Shown in pieces: positions 1 through 11,450 of a stretch of DNA of 64,000 nt. The notes under the pieces are model-generated. The model was given only the letters and a program-made list of their open reading frames with translations. It ran no database searches and was not told where the DNA came from. Made by a program: the position numbers and the translations under genes. The DNA is taken from contig NC_081407.1 of the NCBI RefSeq assembly GCF_030272615.1, positions 439,175,230-439,239,229 on the forward strand, read 5' to 3'. The stretch comes from Cryptomeria japonica. Taxonomy: Eukaryota > Streptophyta > Pinopsida > Cupressales > Cupressaceae. How positions within the stretch are numbered: the stretch's first letter is position 1; the number at the start of each line of letters is the position of its first letter.

Positions 1-1160
1 TTGGTATTGTATGGGCCTTTGTTTTGCTATCTGTCTGTCCTGTTTGGCTGCGTGCTTGTTCATTGAGAATATCCTTGTCAATGGGTATCTCGGTTTCCTT
101 TTGATGGCATTCAGCTTTTGTTTCGGGGACTGTTTGGTACCAGTCTATATTCAACTCCACTCATTACATGCTAATCAATATCTACTCGACAGGGATATGT
201 TAGTTATATTTGTTAGACCCTTTGCTTTTTTAATAATCATTTTACTTTGTGGTCGGAAGTTGGTACCTTTCTCATGGTGCTTCGTATCATAATGAAAAGA
301 GTTGGTCCTTTCTTTGAATCATCTGCCATCATGGTTGATATGATATTTAGGGAATTGCAATTTAATGATTGCGGATGTTGTGAGGAATGGGTTTATTTCA
401 TCATCGGTTGAGCAACCTTTTGCTCGTTGTTTTCTCTTATGATGGAAGGATAATCATGACCTGGTTATATTCTTGATGGTGTGCATATATGGCATCCATT
501 CTGTCTTTGCATTTTTTTTTACTAACACAAAATGCTTTGTCTTTTATGGAGAGTTCTTGTCAAAATCGGTGGATGGTGGCTTTTTCTGAGGAATTGGAAA
601 GAGTAGTTAACATGGTGGTGCAGATGGTTTCTTATCCTGCTGTTACTTCTTTGGCTTTTGCTTTGGATTATTCTATGGATCGGTCTCATCCTGCTTCCTG
701 ATGGTTTTCAGCATCCTTCTCTGCTTTTTATCTGGATTGGCATATGTTTGCTCACCATATTTGTGCTGGCAGGATCACTTATTCTTGGTTCTCTTCTGGC
801 TTTGAGTTTTGTTCTCTTCAGAGCCTTGGAATCATGTGGTATATAGACAGATTGGTTTTGGGGTGATGGCACTGGTTATGGTTGGACATCATTGGCTCCA
901 TTTTTGGATGTTCTCTTCTAGATTGGTTCTCACAACTTCCTTTATATCTAATGCGGTTGGCTATGTATCTGGGGGGTTTATTTGGGATGCCTATGGATTT
1001 TTTGTATTGGGTAGATAGGCTTATGTTCTCTTGAGCAATACTGAATGGTTTTCTTAGTGGTTCTTTCCCTTCAGTTCTCCTTGAACCAGACACATGTAAA
1101 AAAGTATATAGATTTAATATAATTTTAGTGGTTTCATCCACTTTTATAAAAAAAAAGAAG
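1..1160 (+). mobile_element. Possible 3' tail of a degraded LINE
   Basis: T- and G-rich sequence without a convincing reading frame. It ends in an AT-rich stretch followed by a short A tract (about 1148-1156), the usual texture of plant LINE 3' untranslated regions with a remnant poly(A) tail. I found no reverse transcriptase or RNase H motif, so only the 3' end could be present. It could equally be unrelated spacer. The open frames here are short and do not resemble a protein I know. Confidence 0.28.
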
Positions 1161-1771
1161 TAATTTTCAACTATTATTAAATGGATGTTGATTAAATACA
1201 TTCATTTAACTACTATTAATATTTGTTGAATGATTAAAATTAATTTTTTGCCGTTTTATTTAGGTTGAAAGATTATAATTTTTTTTGTTATTTTTAATTT
1301 AATTATTTTATTTAAATATCAAATGATTTAACAATAAAATAGTAAATAATAATTACACACTTCATTATATGCAAAATAAAAAATAATTTACTTTGATTGA
1401 GATTTAAGAATAGCCTAATTTAAATATTTATCGTATGATGGTAGTTTCATTATTTAAATTAATATTTTCATTGATAACAGTATTTAAGAAAAGAAATGGA
1501 AAGCAAAATTTCTATTACAATTTTGAAAGAGATGTACTGTTATATTTTACATTATATTGTTAGGGCATGTATTATGACATACACATATCACTTAATAACA
1601 TATTAATAGTTGACTACCAGTAAGAACCATAGCTACAAAAAAAAATCCGGAGAGCTTCGGGAGAGCATAAAAAGTAACGAAAAAACTAACACTTGATAAG
1701 AGTTTATCATAAAATAACGACCCAGCCCAAAGGCAACCAAAAAACATCAAATAAGCAAAACCCAAACCCTA
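1161..1771. other. AT-rich spacer and 3' flank of gene C
   Basis: No gene seen. About 1161-1620 is AT-rich spacer. About 1621-1771, read on the minus strand, follows the stop codon of the gene C fragment and may be its 3' untranslated region; it contains a run of T near 1640 on that strand. No repeat or RNA gene is recognisable. Confidence 0.5.
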
Positions 1772-2531
1772 TCAATTCTTGTTGATTCTAAAACTCGCCT
1801 GCTGGAAGACATTCACCCAGTCCTCGGTCAGGCATTTGTAGAGTTCCCTGTTCTTTTCTTTATCATCCTCCATCCTCCGATACACCTGTCATGTTCTGTT
1901 GAAGTAAATAAAGAGCAGTGGTAGAGCTATTCATAACTCTAAGCCCGAATCTTGAGAACGAGCCCATTTTCCTTTCAATATCTTCCACTTTCTCCTTGAC
2001 TCTAGCAAACTCCGCTTCCAGCTCCAGACATTTAGAACAGGTTCCTTCCTTGACAATTTGACAGGTCCCTTTTTGCTTTTTGATGACATCCTCCTCTACA
2101 TCCGACATCATATTCTGAGTTAATTCAATTGGGCCATTTTTTACCGAATCTGACACATGGGTAGAGCTACTAGTGTCGGAGCTCTCATCCCCTTTAGTGT
2201 CCTCCTTTCTGGTAAGGACCTTTTGGCACTCTTTCAAAATTTCTTCAAAGTTCTTGTCGTCATCCTCCTCAAAGTACGAATTGTCCATAATTTTTTTCTT
2301 TTTCCGAGGTCTTTGTTTCGACGCAAGCCTGTGAGAGCGCCTCTGAGTGTTGACCTCTTCCACTACATCCTCTTCGGACTCCATCTCCTACACAATGACT
2401 TCGGCTTTTTTGGATTTGGTCAGTTTCAATTTAGGGGGGGAGGCATTTTTCTTGGAATAATTCCCAGGATTTTTATGGGGAGAAGGCAGGCTCTATGATA
2501 GTGAAGGAAGGGTCTTTTAGAGCCTTTCAAT
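1772..2531 (-). pseudogene. Gene C, 3' half: lysine-rich and coiled-coil C-terminus
   Basis: Minus-strand coding remnant. Read from 2531 downwards it gives a lysine/proline-rich stretch, an in-frame TAG just before the ATG at 2384, then an acidic region with a basic patch (RPRKKKK, a possible nuclear localisation signal) and a heptad-like region beginning CSKCLELEAEF that looks like a coiled coil. A one-base frame change near 1865 is needed to continue through CLTEDWVNVFQQASF to a TGA at 1772. A further frame change is needed near 2460-2480. Its upstream edge coincides exactly with the left CACTA terminus at 2532, and the same strand resumes at 42364 with the 5' half, so I read it as one gene split by the transposon. 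Function unknown; architecture resembles genes A, B and D. Confidence 0.5.
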
Positions 2532-2559
2532 CACTAGTACATTCGGAGCTGATTTTCGA
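2532..2559 (+). repeat. Left terminal inverted repeat of CACTA
   Basis: Starts CACTAGTACATTCGGAG and ends GATTTTCGA. Pairs with 42336-42363 on the opposite strand with 23 of 28 matches; two of the five differences are G/A or C/T transitions at adjacent-looking positions, consistent with decay. Confidence 0.72.
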
Positions 2560-2745
2560 TGGCTGTTTGTCGGATTTTCGATGAATTTTTGTCGGAGTGT
2601 CGACAAAATTCACTGTCGAAAACTCGGCGTCAGATTGGTCGACAATGTCATGCCCGTCGGAAATTCGACAATCTAATGGATTATGCCGACGGTCAAAGAA
2701 GTCGTCGGTCAAAAGCTTGGTATTCGTCGTAATTCCGACGATGAT
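2541..2745. repeat. Left subterminal repeat region of CACTA
   Basis: Dense TCGG, TCGAC and TCGTCGTAATTCCGACGA-like motifs in both orientations. Includes a perfect 8-bp stem TTTTGTCG/CGACAAAA at 2587-2594 and 2601-2608. In CACTA elements such motifs bind the DNA-binding transposase product; here the role is inferred from position and resemblance to 42150-42335. Confidence 0.6.
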
Positions 2746-2774
2746 CATTTTTATAAAAAAAAATAATTATCATC

Positions 2775-3600
2775 GATAAAAAAGAGCCATCGAAGGAAGG
2801 AAACGCCGAAAGGACTCACCAAAGATAATAACTTCATCGACAAAAGCTATCGAAGAAAGTAGAGAGGGTCTTCATCGACGGGAAAAGTTCTTGAGGAAAT
2901 AATACTATTGGTGCAACATAAAAAGGACCCATCGAAAGGAGCATTTTCATCGAAAGAATAATATCGATCAGACAAAAAGAAGCTACATCGATAAAAGATA
3001 TCGATGAGGATATAGGTTTTGAGGAGGTTAAACTTCATTGATAAAAGATATCGAAGAAAGCAGAGAGGGTCTTCATCGATGGGAAAAGTTCTTGAGGAAA
3101 TAATACTATCGGTGCAACATAAAAAGGACCCATCGAAAGGAGCGTTTTCATCGAAAGAATAATATCGATTAGACAAAAGGAAGCTACATCGATAAAAGAT
3201 ATCGATGAGGATATAGGTTTCGAGGAGGTTAAAAGGCATGTTCTCGATATGCATGGTTTTGCCGATGTAACTTTATCGGTGAAGAACGATAAGGGAAAAT
3301 AAAGAAAAGCTTCGGTGAGATAATATACTCATTCATCGACGGGGCATAGTGATATCGATGAAAGAAGTATTTCGATGGAAAAATAAAGGAGGACACTGAA
3401 GCCCAAGGTTTCTTCGACATAAGACCCGATGGATATCAGATATGTTTCGATGAGAAGACAACCATACTGACCGAATATAGTATTTCGATGAAGGGAAAAA
3501 ATACTTGATCGAAGTAATATTCAAAACAAAAGTATTGTCGATAGAAACAAAGAGATCGATGGACTAAAGAAACAAATGATCGAAAGACATCTCCTCATCG
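2775..3600. repeat. ATCGAT/CATCGA short-motif array 1, upstream of gene A
   Basis: About 820 bp in which CATCGA, ATCGAT, TCGATG or near variants recur every 10-30 bases. It contains a two-copy tandem duplication with a period of about 201 bp (about 2830-3030 and 3031-3231), copies clearly alike by eye. The same kind of sequence, with recognisable collinear blocks (for example the stretches around CATCGATAAAAGATATCGA), occurs at 8182-9065. It is probably the LTR or leader of the retroelement carrying gene A; no clean LTR edge was found, so this is inference. Open frames through it are by-products of the low-complexity composition. Confidence 0.6.
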
Positions 3601-3870
3601 AAATGATTATTGATTGCTGCGAAAATCATAAACAAATCCCAGGGAAGGTCACATCGCCATTAAATTCAAACGTGTGCCTGAGTGACCGTTGTCCAAAGCG
3701 CCATTACTAACTGATTAAATATGCCATAAGTAGTGGATCAACCATCAAAGGGCACAACATTAAGGAATTCACAAGCGACGAACTGAAAGAAGGAATTGGG
3801 CGAATTCACAGATAAAGCTCAGTAATTCCAAGTAAATTGTTTGCACACAGACCTCTTTTTCAAAATTCAA
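3601..3870 (+). other. Leader upstream of gene A
   Basis: Transition from the motif array to the first ATG of gene A at 3871. Contains GCGAATTC and GCGACGAA-like words reminiscent of the leader of gene B near 11300. No clear TATA box or primer-binding site. Confidence 0.35.
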
Positions 3871-6800
3871 ATGGAATCATCATCTAAAACTAATAAGACC
3901 AGAAAGGGAAAAGAACCTATCGCTGCAGAAGAAAAACCTAAAAGACAGAAAAGGGAAGGGCGTTCTTTGGCCCAAGACCTGATTGACTAGTGCCCATCAT
4001 CCAGTTTGAGGTCCAAGAAGATTAGAGCTGATGAGGAAGGCCTGGAGGACTGGTTTGAGGATCTTGGAGACATATGGACAGAGTTGAGAGGGTATGAATT
4101 ATTCATATATGGGTACAACAGAAGAGTTGCCCCTCAACCTATCAACAATTTATGGCGATTGAACTTAGGAAGGTTAGTTGTGGCTAATGTATTCATGAAT
4201 GTGGAGCTCATGAAGGCATTGGCAAACAATTATGACCCTAAAACTAAGACCATATATAACTACATGGGTGAGCCAATTCTTGCAATCACAAAGGAGGTTA
4301 TTGACACTGTGTTCGAGTTGGATTGGGGATTTGAAGAATTGATTGACCTCAAGAAGTTAACAAGTGAATATTTTAACCTAGAGGACATTTACAAAACGTG
4401 GAGACTCCCTATACATAGACCTAGGAATGCAGGGTCCTTAGTGCCACTAGGTCAGGATGACAAAGCTCCCTATGATGTCAACTCTTTCCATCCATATTTC
4501 AAGTATACCTATTACTATGTTGCCCAAGTGCTAGGGATAAAAGCCCATCCTTTGATGTATATTGCAGCCATGGTCATTTGTGCCGATTTGCAGTCTAAGG
4601 ACCCCCGCTTCTTTGATTTTTCTGCTTATTTGGTTGAGGTTTTGAATCATGGGTTAGAAAAGTTAAAGGGGGATGTCATCAATGTTCATTTCAAACATTA
4701 TTCCTTACTTATGCATATGTTATTGTATGTGGGCCAAGATGAAGGGTTATGGCCAGAAGAGTTATGTGTCAGGACATATGACAATGCTGGAATGAGAAAA
4801 ACAGTGCAACTATGGGTTTCTTCATGGGACCGGAGGTATGTGAATAATCAATATTGACATTTTGAGGAGTTCTTTGTCAAGCCATTATATAGACTGCTAG
4901 GATGTCCGTGCAATCATGCCCTTGCACCAGAGGTTCAAAGATTCCTAAGACCAAAAGATTTCGTTGAAGATCCCTCAATTGAACACAATTGGGGAGATTA
5001 GTATTGTTTTTCAAACTGCACACAAGTCAGGGTATACGGGTTCAAAGGGAGACCATACTTACTACCACTTACAGTCCCTAATAGAGTGGCTTGTCTGGAA
5101 ATTGTGAGGCAACTGTCAATAGTGAGTACAGAACATCTGACAAGCCATGGAAAACAGTCAATTGTACCTGGGTTGTTAGTATTTTCAGATTTTATTGTGA
5201 AAAGTTCAAAGAGTTATGGCCTGCTACAGACAAAATTGGATTATTATGGCATGGTTATGGGGGATCCAAGGCCCAGTTTCGATCTTGAAGGATACATAAG
5301 GATAGCCGGTCATCACAAAAGCTGAAGGCTGGAGAGCATAAATCTTACCTATCGGATGACCTCATTAAGAACATTGGCAGAGAAGAGGCCAGAGTGAAGC
5401 GAATAAAGTTTGAGAAAGCAATGCAGGCTTATAAATGGAAGCTTTATAGAAGGAAAATAGATGAGAATGTGCTACAAAAGATTGAAGACCCCTTGGAGTT
5501 GGCCAACAAACTTGTGGAGCATGAATTGGAAATACTTGAGGGAGTCCCACCTCATGTTTTTAGGGATTACATTGATACTATTAGGAATACAGAGCTTTTG
5601 GCTCATATGTCTCCTTCTTCCACATCTGACATCGTTCCATTCACTCCTCGAGAGGATTACCCCCCTGGTTATGTAGAGGATACACCGATAGACTTGGCAA
5701 CAGGACAACTGAATGTCCGAGAAGTGGCTGACATCAGATTCCTGGAGCATGAGGATTTCATTGCTGATAGTGACTTCATTGCTTCCAAGGAGTTCACCGC
5801 ATTCCTCTATCAACATAAAGGATCTCAAATTAGGAATAACATGAGAAATAGTGAAGAAGAGCAACAGCTTCAAAAGTTACAAGAGGAGATGGATCTTGTG
5901 ATGAGAGAAATGACACCTAAGAAGGGAAGATAATTGCTTAAGGAAGCTAGTGTTCTATTATACTCTGGATGGGACATGAACTCTGCCTTTTTGTTTGATG
6001 GATTCCTCAAGAAACAGGACCCAAGTAGGCAAATGATACCAAAAGAGATTGATAAACTCTTTAGAGGTTTAGGATATGATCCAGATCAGAAGGCTCTTCT
6101 ACAGTGGGCTATCTATCCCAAAGATAAAAGACCTATATTGGTTGATACAGAAGAAGCTTTTGGACATTTGATGGTGTAGCAGGTTGGAAAGACTAACCCT
6201 AGAACAATTGCCAAACTAAATTTGGATGTCGCTAAACTGAACCAAGATCAGATAGAGTTTCTGGTCTGAGAAAATTGTACATACAAAAGCCTATATGAGA
6301 AAACCGATGAAGAAAAACAGAGGCTGCAAGCAAGATTGCTTTAGATTGATACAAGTACCAGTCAAATGGGGATGACAAATGGTGTTGACAAAGATGCCAT
6401 GGATGCCTTGACAGACGCTATGTATTGGAGGAACAGGGCCGAAAAGACATCTCAGCAACTAAAAAAGGAACAACAAAAGATGGATAAGTTAGTTCTCGAG
6501 GTCGTTGACCATAGATTCAAAAGTATGATGCAGGTTGCAGAAATCTATTGGAAGACATACACTGGAACAATCAAAGCTGTGAAAGAGCATGAAAGGCTCA
6601 GGTCTCGGTTGGAAGGCTTGATGAATGACAATAGTTTGATGAATCTAGGTGAGAAAATTGAAGTCGAGGGTCACTTGAAGTCCCATGATGAATTGGCAAA
6701 TCAATCAAGGAAAGAGCATCATAGGCTGGACGATGGGAATACCCCTAGGGTGCCCTCTTTTTACAGTAATGGTGAGTTAGTATCGTTGGAACAGTGGAAA

Positions 6801-7022
6801 CAAGAGTTCAGTGATGAGAAGAATCGAGCAGTAGCAGAGTTGGATCGAGACAAAGATTTGTCACTTTGTGTTAACAATATTCTATCCAATCATTTCCAGA
6901 CAGAAAGCAACATGAGGACACTAAATAATGACGTTCTAATGTATAAAGATGATAAGTACATTGAACACATAGGAATGCTGAACTTGTTTATCTTCCAGTT
7001 TGTTAACAAAAGTGCTAATTAA
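3871..7022 (+). pseudogene. Gene A: large retroelement-borne protein of unrecognised family
   Basis: The first in-frame ATG is at 3871 and is followed by a lysine-rich N-terminus. In-frame stops are TAG 3988, TGA 4855 and TAG 4999. The frame shifts between about 5090 and 5200. The second frame then has TGA 5286, TAA 5931, TAG 6177, TGA 6267 and TAG 6342, and ends with a TAA at 7020. Intact length would be near 1,050 residues. Collinear matches to gene B include LVVANVFMNVELM (residue about 99), YSLLMHMLLY (about 280), VQLW (about 312), FLRPKDFVED, VYGFKGRPYLLP (about 387), and FIADSDF. The last third is rich in E, K, L and Q and looks coiled-coil. No reverse transcriptase, integrase, protease or zinc knuckle is visible. 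A remote link to plant-mobile-domain or Transposase_32-like proteins is possible but unproven. Function unknown; a Gag substitute is one guess. Confidence 0.65.
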
Positions 7023-7735
7023 TAGTTATGTGCTGAAAAGCCACGATGCTTGGTGACAATGTATACCCTCATATAAATGAGGAAATTTTTGTAACAATAA
7101 GGATCATTAGAGAAGAAGTAGAATATAGCCTCAGGCTTACTATTGTACCATTTTGCGAACATACATAATATAATCAGTCGTCTTTCCTTTGTGTATATGC
7201 TGTGGATTACTGCATCTTTCTGTAGGCGGTTTCTTGTGATATTGTCTAAAGGAGATAAGGTTACTTGTGTTCTTCCAGTAAAACTCCGTGTTTCATATTG
7301 TGGATTTGAATAAAAGATTTACTTGCGAATATAGTTTTGTATATAGTGCGCATGCATATTATCTCAACCATGGTGCACCTGCATATGTATATAGTTTTGT
7401 TTATAGGTGGAAAGCCTGAGGTTCAATGTCAAACTTGGTTGCTCTTATACCATATGTAATATTCCATTAATTCTATACTTAAAAGAAAATAAATTGTGAT
7501 CTATATTAAGATAAAAAATTGAGCATTTCAAAATAAAACATAACTACTTCAGTTGAAGGAGAAAACTAACTAAATGTTCTTCAACATAATAAGAATCTAA
7601 CTAATTTATCTAAAAGGAAGGTAATCTTTTAACGATAAAAAATATTGAACAAATATTATTAAGCTAATCAATATGAGAAAGGAATTCAAATGGCAAGTTT
7701 CATTTTTGAGGGAAGAGATAAAGGTTCAGAGGTTA
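7023..7735 (+). other. 3' flank of gene A
   Basis: Just after the stop, about 40 bases still resemble the extreme 3' coding end of gene B, so the ancestral stop was probably near 7080. The rest is AT-rich, with a short repeat of a TATAGTTTTGT word near 7330 and 7390. No gene or clear terminator signal seen. Confidence 0.4.
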
Positions 7736-8181
7736 CTGTTATCACTGTTTAAAAAATGGGTGTTCTTTTCCATAATTGGCTAAGTCTATGAAATTCTTGG
7801 GTCTGGTATGGCCTTGTGACTTCTATTGCTTTGGGTCCTAAAGAGGGTTTAGGGTTTAGGTTTAATCACTTTCAAAATGTCTGAGAAAAAACCCTTATAA
7901 TTCTATTTCTGTGTTACTTTATTCACTTAAGTAATGGGTCCTTTTGTCATGCAAAGTGTTCCCCCCGTTGTTTTTTACCTAGGCGGTCCTTTTAAATGTT
8001 TTAATTTTTATTTGCCTTTAAATTGCCTTTTCTAATGACTGTCGGGCCTTGTAATTGTCACGCAACTCTCAGTCAATTGGATGGCTCGCGTGGATTCGCG
8101 AACTCAACATGCCCGAAAGTTACCTATCATGTAGTAGCGAAAAGGTTTGGCGGGACCCAGCAATAAGGACTTCTTTCTTGG
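7736..8181 (+). repeat. TGTTATCACTG repeat, copy 1
   Basis: Starts TGTTATCACTGTTT and aligns by eye with 9066-9480 over about 420 bp. It contains shared blocks such as TTTATTCACTTAAGT, TTACCTAGG.GGTCC and a GATTCGCGA...TAGCGAAA motif at its end. TG at the start suggests an LTR edge. It runs directly into the second ATCGAT array, so the two together may be the 3' LTR of the element carrying gene A. Confidence 0.55.
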
Positions 8182-9065
8182 CTAAAAGCATTCTATCGAA
8201 GTATCTAAGATTCAAACAGTATCGTTGAGACCCAGCGATGTCTCATCGATATAAAAGGGGCATCGAAGAAAGCAAACGCCGATGAACTTCAAAAAGGACT
8301 CATCGAAGACAGTAACTCCATCGATAAAAGATATCAAGGAAAGTGGAGATGGTTCTCATCGACAAGAAAAGGTCTTCGAGGATATAACACTATCAGTGCA
8401 AAAAGATTCACCGAAAAGGATGGTCCCACCAACAAAAGGTATCGAAGAAAGCAGAGGTGGCCCCCACCGATGAGAAAAGGCTTTCGAAGAAACAATATCA
8501 TCAATGCAAGATAAAGAAGATTCATCGAAAGAAGCATTCTCATCGAAAAAGTGATATCAATAAAACAAAAGAAAATACATTGATGAATGATATCGATAAG
8601 GATATGAGTTTCGATGGGAGGCCAAAAGAAGTCACCGAAGTCCAAAGTCTCTTTGACATGAAACCCAATGGACAACAAAAAGATTTCGATGAGAATGAGT
8701 TTCGAGGAGACTAAAAGGCATGTCTCCGATACACATGGTTTCATCGATAGAAGCCATCTCTCTTTGGAAGAAATCATCATTTTCATTGATACTGTAATAA
8801 CCCATAAGTTATCGAACAAGTCTAAAAGCATTCTATCGAAGTATCTAAGATTCGAACAGTATCGATGAGACCCAGCGATGTCTCATCGATATAAAAAGGG
8901 CATCGAAGAAAGAAAATTCCGATGAACTTCAGAAAGGACTCATCGAAGACAGTAACTCCATCGACAAAAGATATCGAGGAAAGTGGAGATGGTTCTCATC
9001 GACAAGAAAAGGTCTTCGAGGATATAACACTATCGGTGCAAAAAGACTCACCGAAAGGGATGGTC
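8182..9065 (+). repeat. ATCGAT/CATCGA short-motif array 2
   Basis: Same word composition and collinear blocks as the array at 2775-3600. A block beginning CTAAAAGCATTCTATCGAAG at 8182 recurs at 8822, so about 240 bp is directly duplicated with an offset of 640 bp. The second copy stops abruptly at 9065 in the middle of the unit (GGATGGTCC; in the first copy this continues with CACCAAC), where the TGTTATCACTG sequence of the next element begins. That marks an insertion junction. Confidence 0.6.
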
Positions 9066-9480
9066 CTGTTATCACTGTTTTAAAAATGGATGTTCTCAGT
9101 CCATAAATGGCTAGGTTTTTTGAAAATTCTATGTCTAGTACGCTTGTGTTCTTTCAATTTGTTTTAAATCCTAAGGGGTTTAGGTTTTAAGTCGCTTCAA
9201 TACTTGAGAAAAGCCCTTTTGGTTTTTAATTTGGTGTTACTTTATTCACTTAAGTGATGGGTCCATTTATCATAAAAGTGTTCTCCCCTTGTCATTTACC
9301 TAGGTGGTCCCTTTAAATATTTTATTCTTGTTCTCTTTTAATCTACCTTTTCTAATGTCCATCGGGCCTTATAAGTATCATGCGATTTTCTGTTGATCTG
9401 ACGGCCCGCATTGATTCGCGACCAAAAAGTACTCGAAACTTAGTTTCCGCGAAGTAGCGAAAGGCGAAGGTGGACTTGGC
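9066..9480 (+). repeat. TGTTATCACTG repeat, copy 2; start of element B
   Basis: Homologous to 7736-8160. It begins exactly where array 2 is interrupted, so 9066 is probably the 5' terminus of the element carrying gene B. No matching copy was found downstream of gene B, so a complete LTR pair cannot be shown. Confidence 0.5.
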
Positions 9481-9759
9481 ATATAGGTTTGGACCAAAGC
9501 TAAACACCGATCAAGTTTCATCTGATCGGATAGACAGCGTGGTTTCGTGAGATCAAGATGAACGTGTTTTAACCTTCGTGAAATGGCAAAAGGGTTTGGT
9601 GGGTCCCAGAGATAAGCGGTCTTCTTTGGTTAAAGAATGATTGGGTTGGAAAAAGATCAATGGCTCGCGTTGATTCACGGCTGCAAGCCAAATGAAGTAT
9701 AATGTTCACAAGTTGCGAAAGACAGGTGGAATTCACATGGAGGTGTGACGTGGCATAAC

Positions 9760-10646
9760 AACTACCACTTTTTGTAGAGCTCGATAGTGATGTGTCGAAT
9801 GCCACGTGGCTCTAAAAGTGGTTGAGGGCTCGCCTAAGCTGTAACCAGCAGTTATCTGGCTCCTTTGCTCCTCTCCGCTTGAGATCCTTAAACCGCTTGA
9901 TCTCTCTATGCTACTTGGGTCCTTATACCGCTTGAGATCGGAAAACACTTTCTGCATAACATCAATAGTCTAAAGACTACAACATGATACCAGTTTGGAA
10001 CAATTACCGGTTGAGCATAATTCATACATTCACAAAGTGATCTCATAGTAGGTGTGTGTCCATCAATGACAATCACAACATAATCATCAAAATGCCAACA
10101 ATCTCCCCCTTTGGCATTGATGGCAACACTTAGGAAAAATTTTGACATCTAAGTGTTTTACAACAAAATTATGCCATAATCAAAATTACTCCCCCTAAGC
10201 ATATACACTATCCCTTTTGTAGAAAATACAATGTATACTACTTCCTTACTGAGATAAACATGAAAGTATACATAGCATGCATCAAAATACAAAATATTAC
10301 TCCCCCATCAAAATTTTAAATACAAAATACTAATCCCCCTTTGCCAATAATGACAAAGTACAGCTGAATAACCCCTGTTCCATTAGCATTAAAAACCGAT
10401 TTAAAGAGTTTATGACAATAAAGAGTGAAACTTGTCAAAAACTGATTTAAAGTCTTGCATAAATGTCTTCATGGATAAAGACCATGATTCAAGCAATGAG
10501 GTAGCAACCTCATTCTCCGTTTGCATCTGATAGACTTGCTCTTCCATGGCATCCAAGGTACTCATCTCTTGAGTGACCGTTAGGGCATCCAGATTTAGAT
10601 AGCATTTCTGAAGAATTTGGAGATTTAGGGTGGAAACAAAAGGAGT
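9760..10646 (-). mobile_element. Fragment E: truncated Copia-type LTR unit with non-gag-pol cargo
   Basis: The LTR-like part ends at 10100 with TGCCAACA and is followed at once by ATCTCCCCCTTTGGCATTG, the complement of a polypurine tract. The same junction occurs at 26049/26050 (autonomous Copia) and 53127/53128 (unit D). Beyond it, at 10410-10646, is the 3' end of a coiled-coil reading frame. The LTR is truncated on the left and the unit is truncated on the right near 10646; neither edge is exact. It interrupts the leader repeats of element B. Confidence 0.55.
10410..10646 (-). pseudogene. Fragment E cargo: coiled-coil C-terminus
   Basis: Open minus-strand frame of about 78 codons ending with TAA at 10410-10412. 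It is rich in Q, E, L and M with heptad-like spacing and ends FDKFHSLLS. It lies in the same position relative to the polypurine tract as the C-terminus of gene D, which ends ADIFNFL. The 5' part is missing. I regard it as a remnant of a D-like cargo gene; sequence similarity is low and the claim rests on position and composition. Confidence 0.42.
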
Positions 10647-11450
10647 TTCCAGGGCTAATGGCCAACTGCCATGTGGCGTTTATTAATCAAAGAACAAGTG
10701 GGGTAAGTAATTCCCGAGTAAAGGGCCCACTTAAAAGGCATTCATCTTAAGATTGATTCAACGCTTCTCGTTGTTTCATGGCCCTAAGATGCCTGCAGCT
10801 TAACCTCAACGAAATGGCGAAAACTGTTAGCTGTCAAGATGAGGCGCGGTTAATTAAAAGGATTGATGGTCCTGGTTGGAGTTAAAGGCCGGGTGATTTG
10901 AGTTTGATCTAACGCTTGGCACGGCCTCACGAAGGAAAAGTGAACAACTATTAAAATCCGCGAAGTGGCGAAAAGGAGGTAGGACCCGACACTAAAGCAA
11001 AGAGATCAAATGGAGATAAAGGTAATGCAAGTTCTCGTGATCCAACGACCAATGTTATTTCGTGAAAGAAAAGAGCACGGGTTTTATGTTCTACGAAATA
11101 GCGAAAGAGCGAAACAGAGGGAAGACTTAGAGGAATTATGACCCGTTGGAGCCAGTTTTGAATTCGATTTGGCAAATTCAATTCTGAAAAGAAAGTCGAA
11201 GCATGAAGAGTTAATTTCTAAAACTTAAATGCCAACTTGTCCTTTTTGAGTCCGCATCAACTTGATTGCTAAGTATTATTTCATCAAAGTTTGTTACAGG
11301 GCGAATTGTTGCAGAGCGATTTTCTTCAGGCGAATAATCAGGTTTCTTGTTCTTTTCTTGATAACTCTTGGTTTGTTCTCAAATACTATTGTGTGAATTA
11401 CTTCATTAGAGGTCTATGCTAGTTTCTAGTGGTATAATTGTTTGACCAGA

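Larger units (their letters stand above)
9410..11120 (+). repeat. GCGAAGTAGCGAAA-type degenerate leader repeats of element B
   Basis: Diverged units recur at about 9410-9480, 9535-9625, 9663-9735, 10750-10830, 10905-10990 and 11035-11120. A typical unit has a GATTCGCGA or GATCCAACG block, then a CGCGAAGTAGCGAAA block, then a GG(A/T)CCC block. One unit also occurs at 8087-8160. The copies at 9590-9650 and 8135-8185 match over about 50 bases. The series is interrupted by the Copia-type fragment at 9760-10646. This is probably the untranslated leader or LTR of element B. Confidence 0.5.

Noticed and set aside
11-846. Hydrophobic frames at the window start as membrane proteins
   Set aside because: T-rich DNA gives Phe/Leu-rich frames by chance; frames are short and overlapping.
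8282-8868. Lys/Ser-rich frames in the ATCGAT array
   Set aside because: Low-complexity repeat opens frames on both strands; no homology to any protein block and different frames in the repeat copies.
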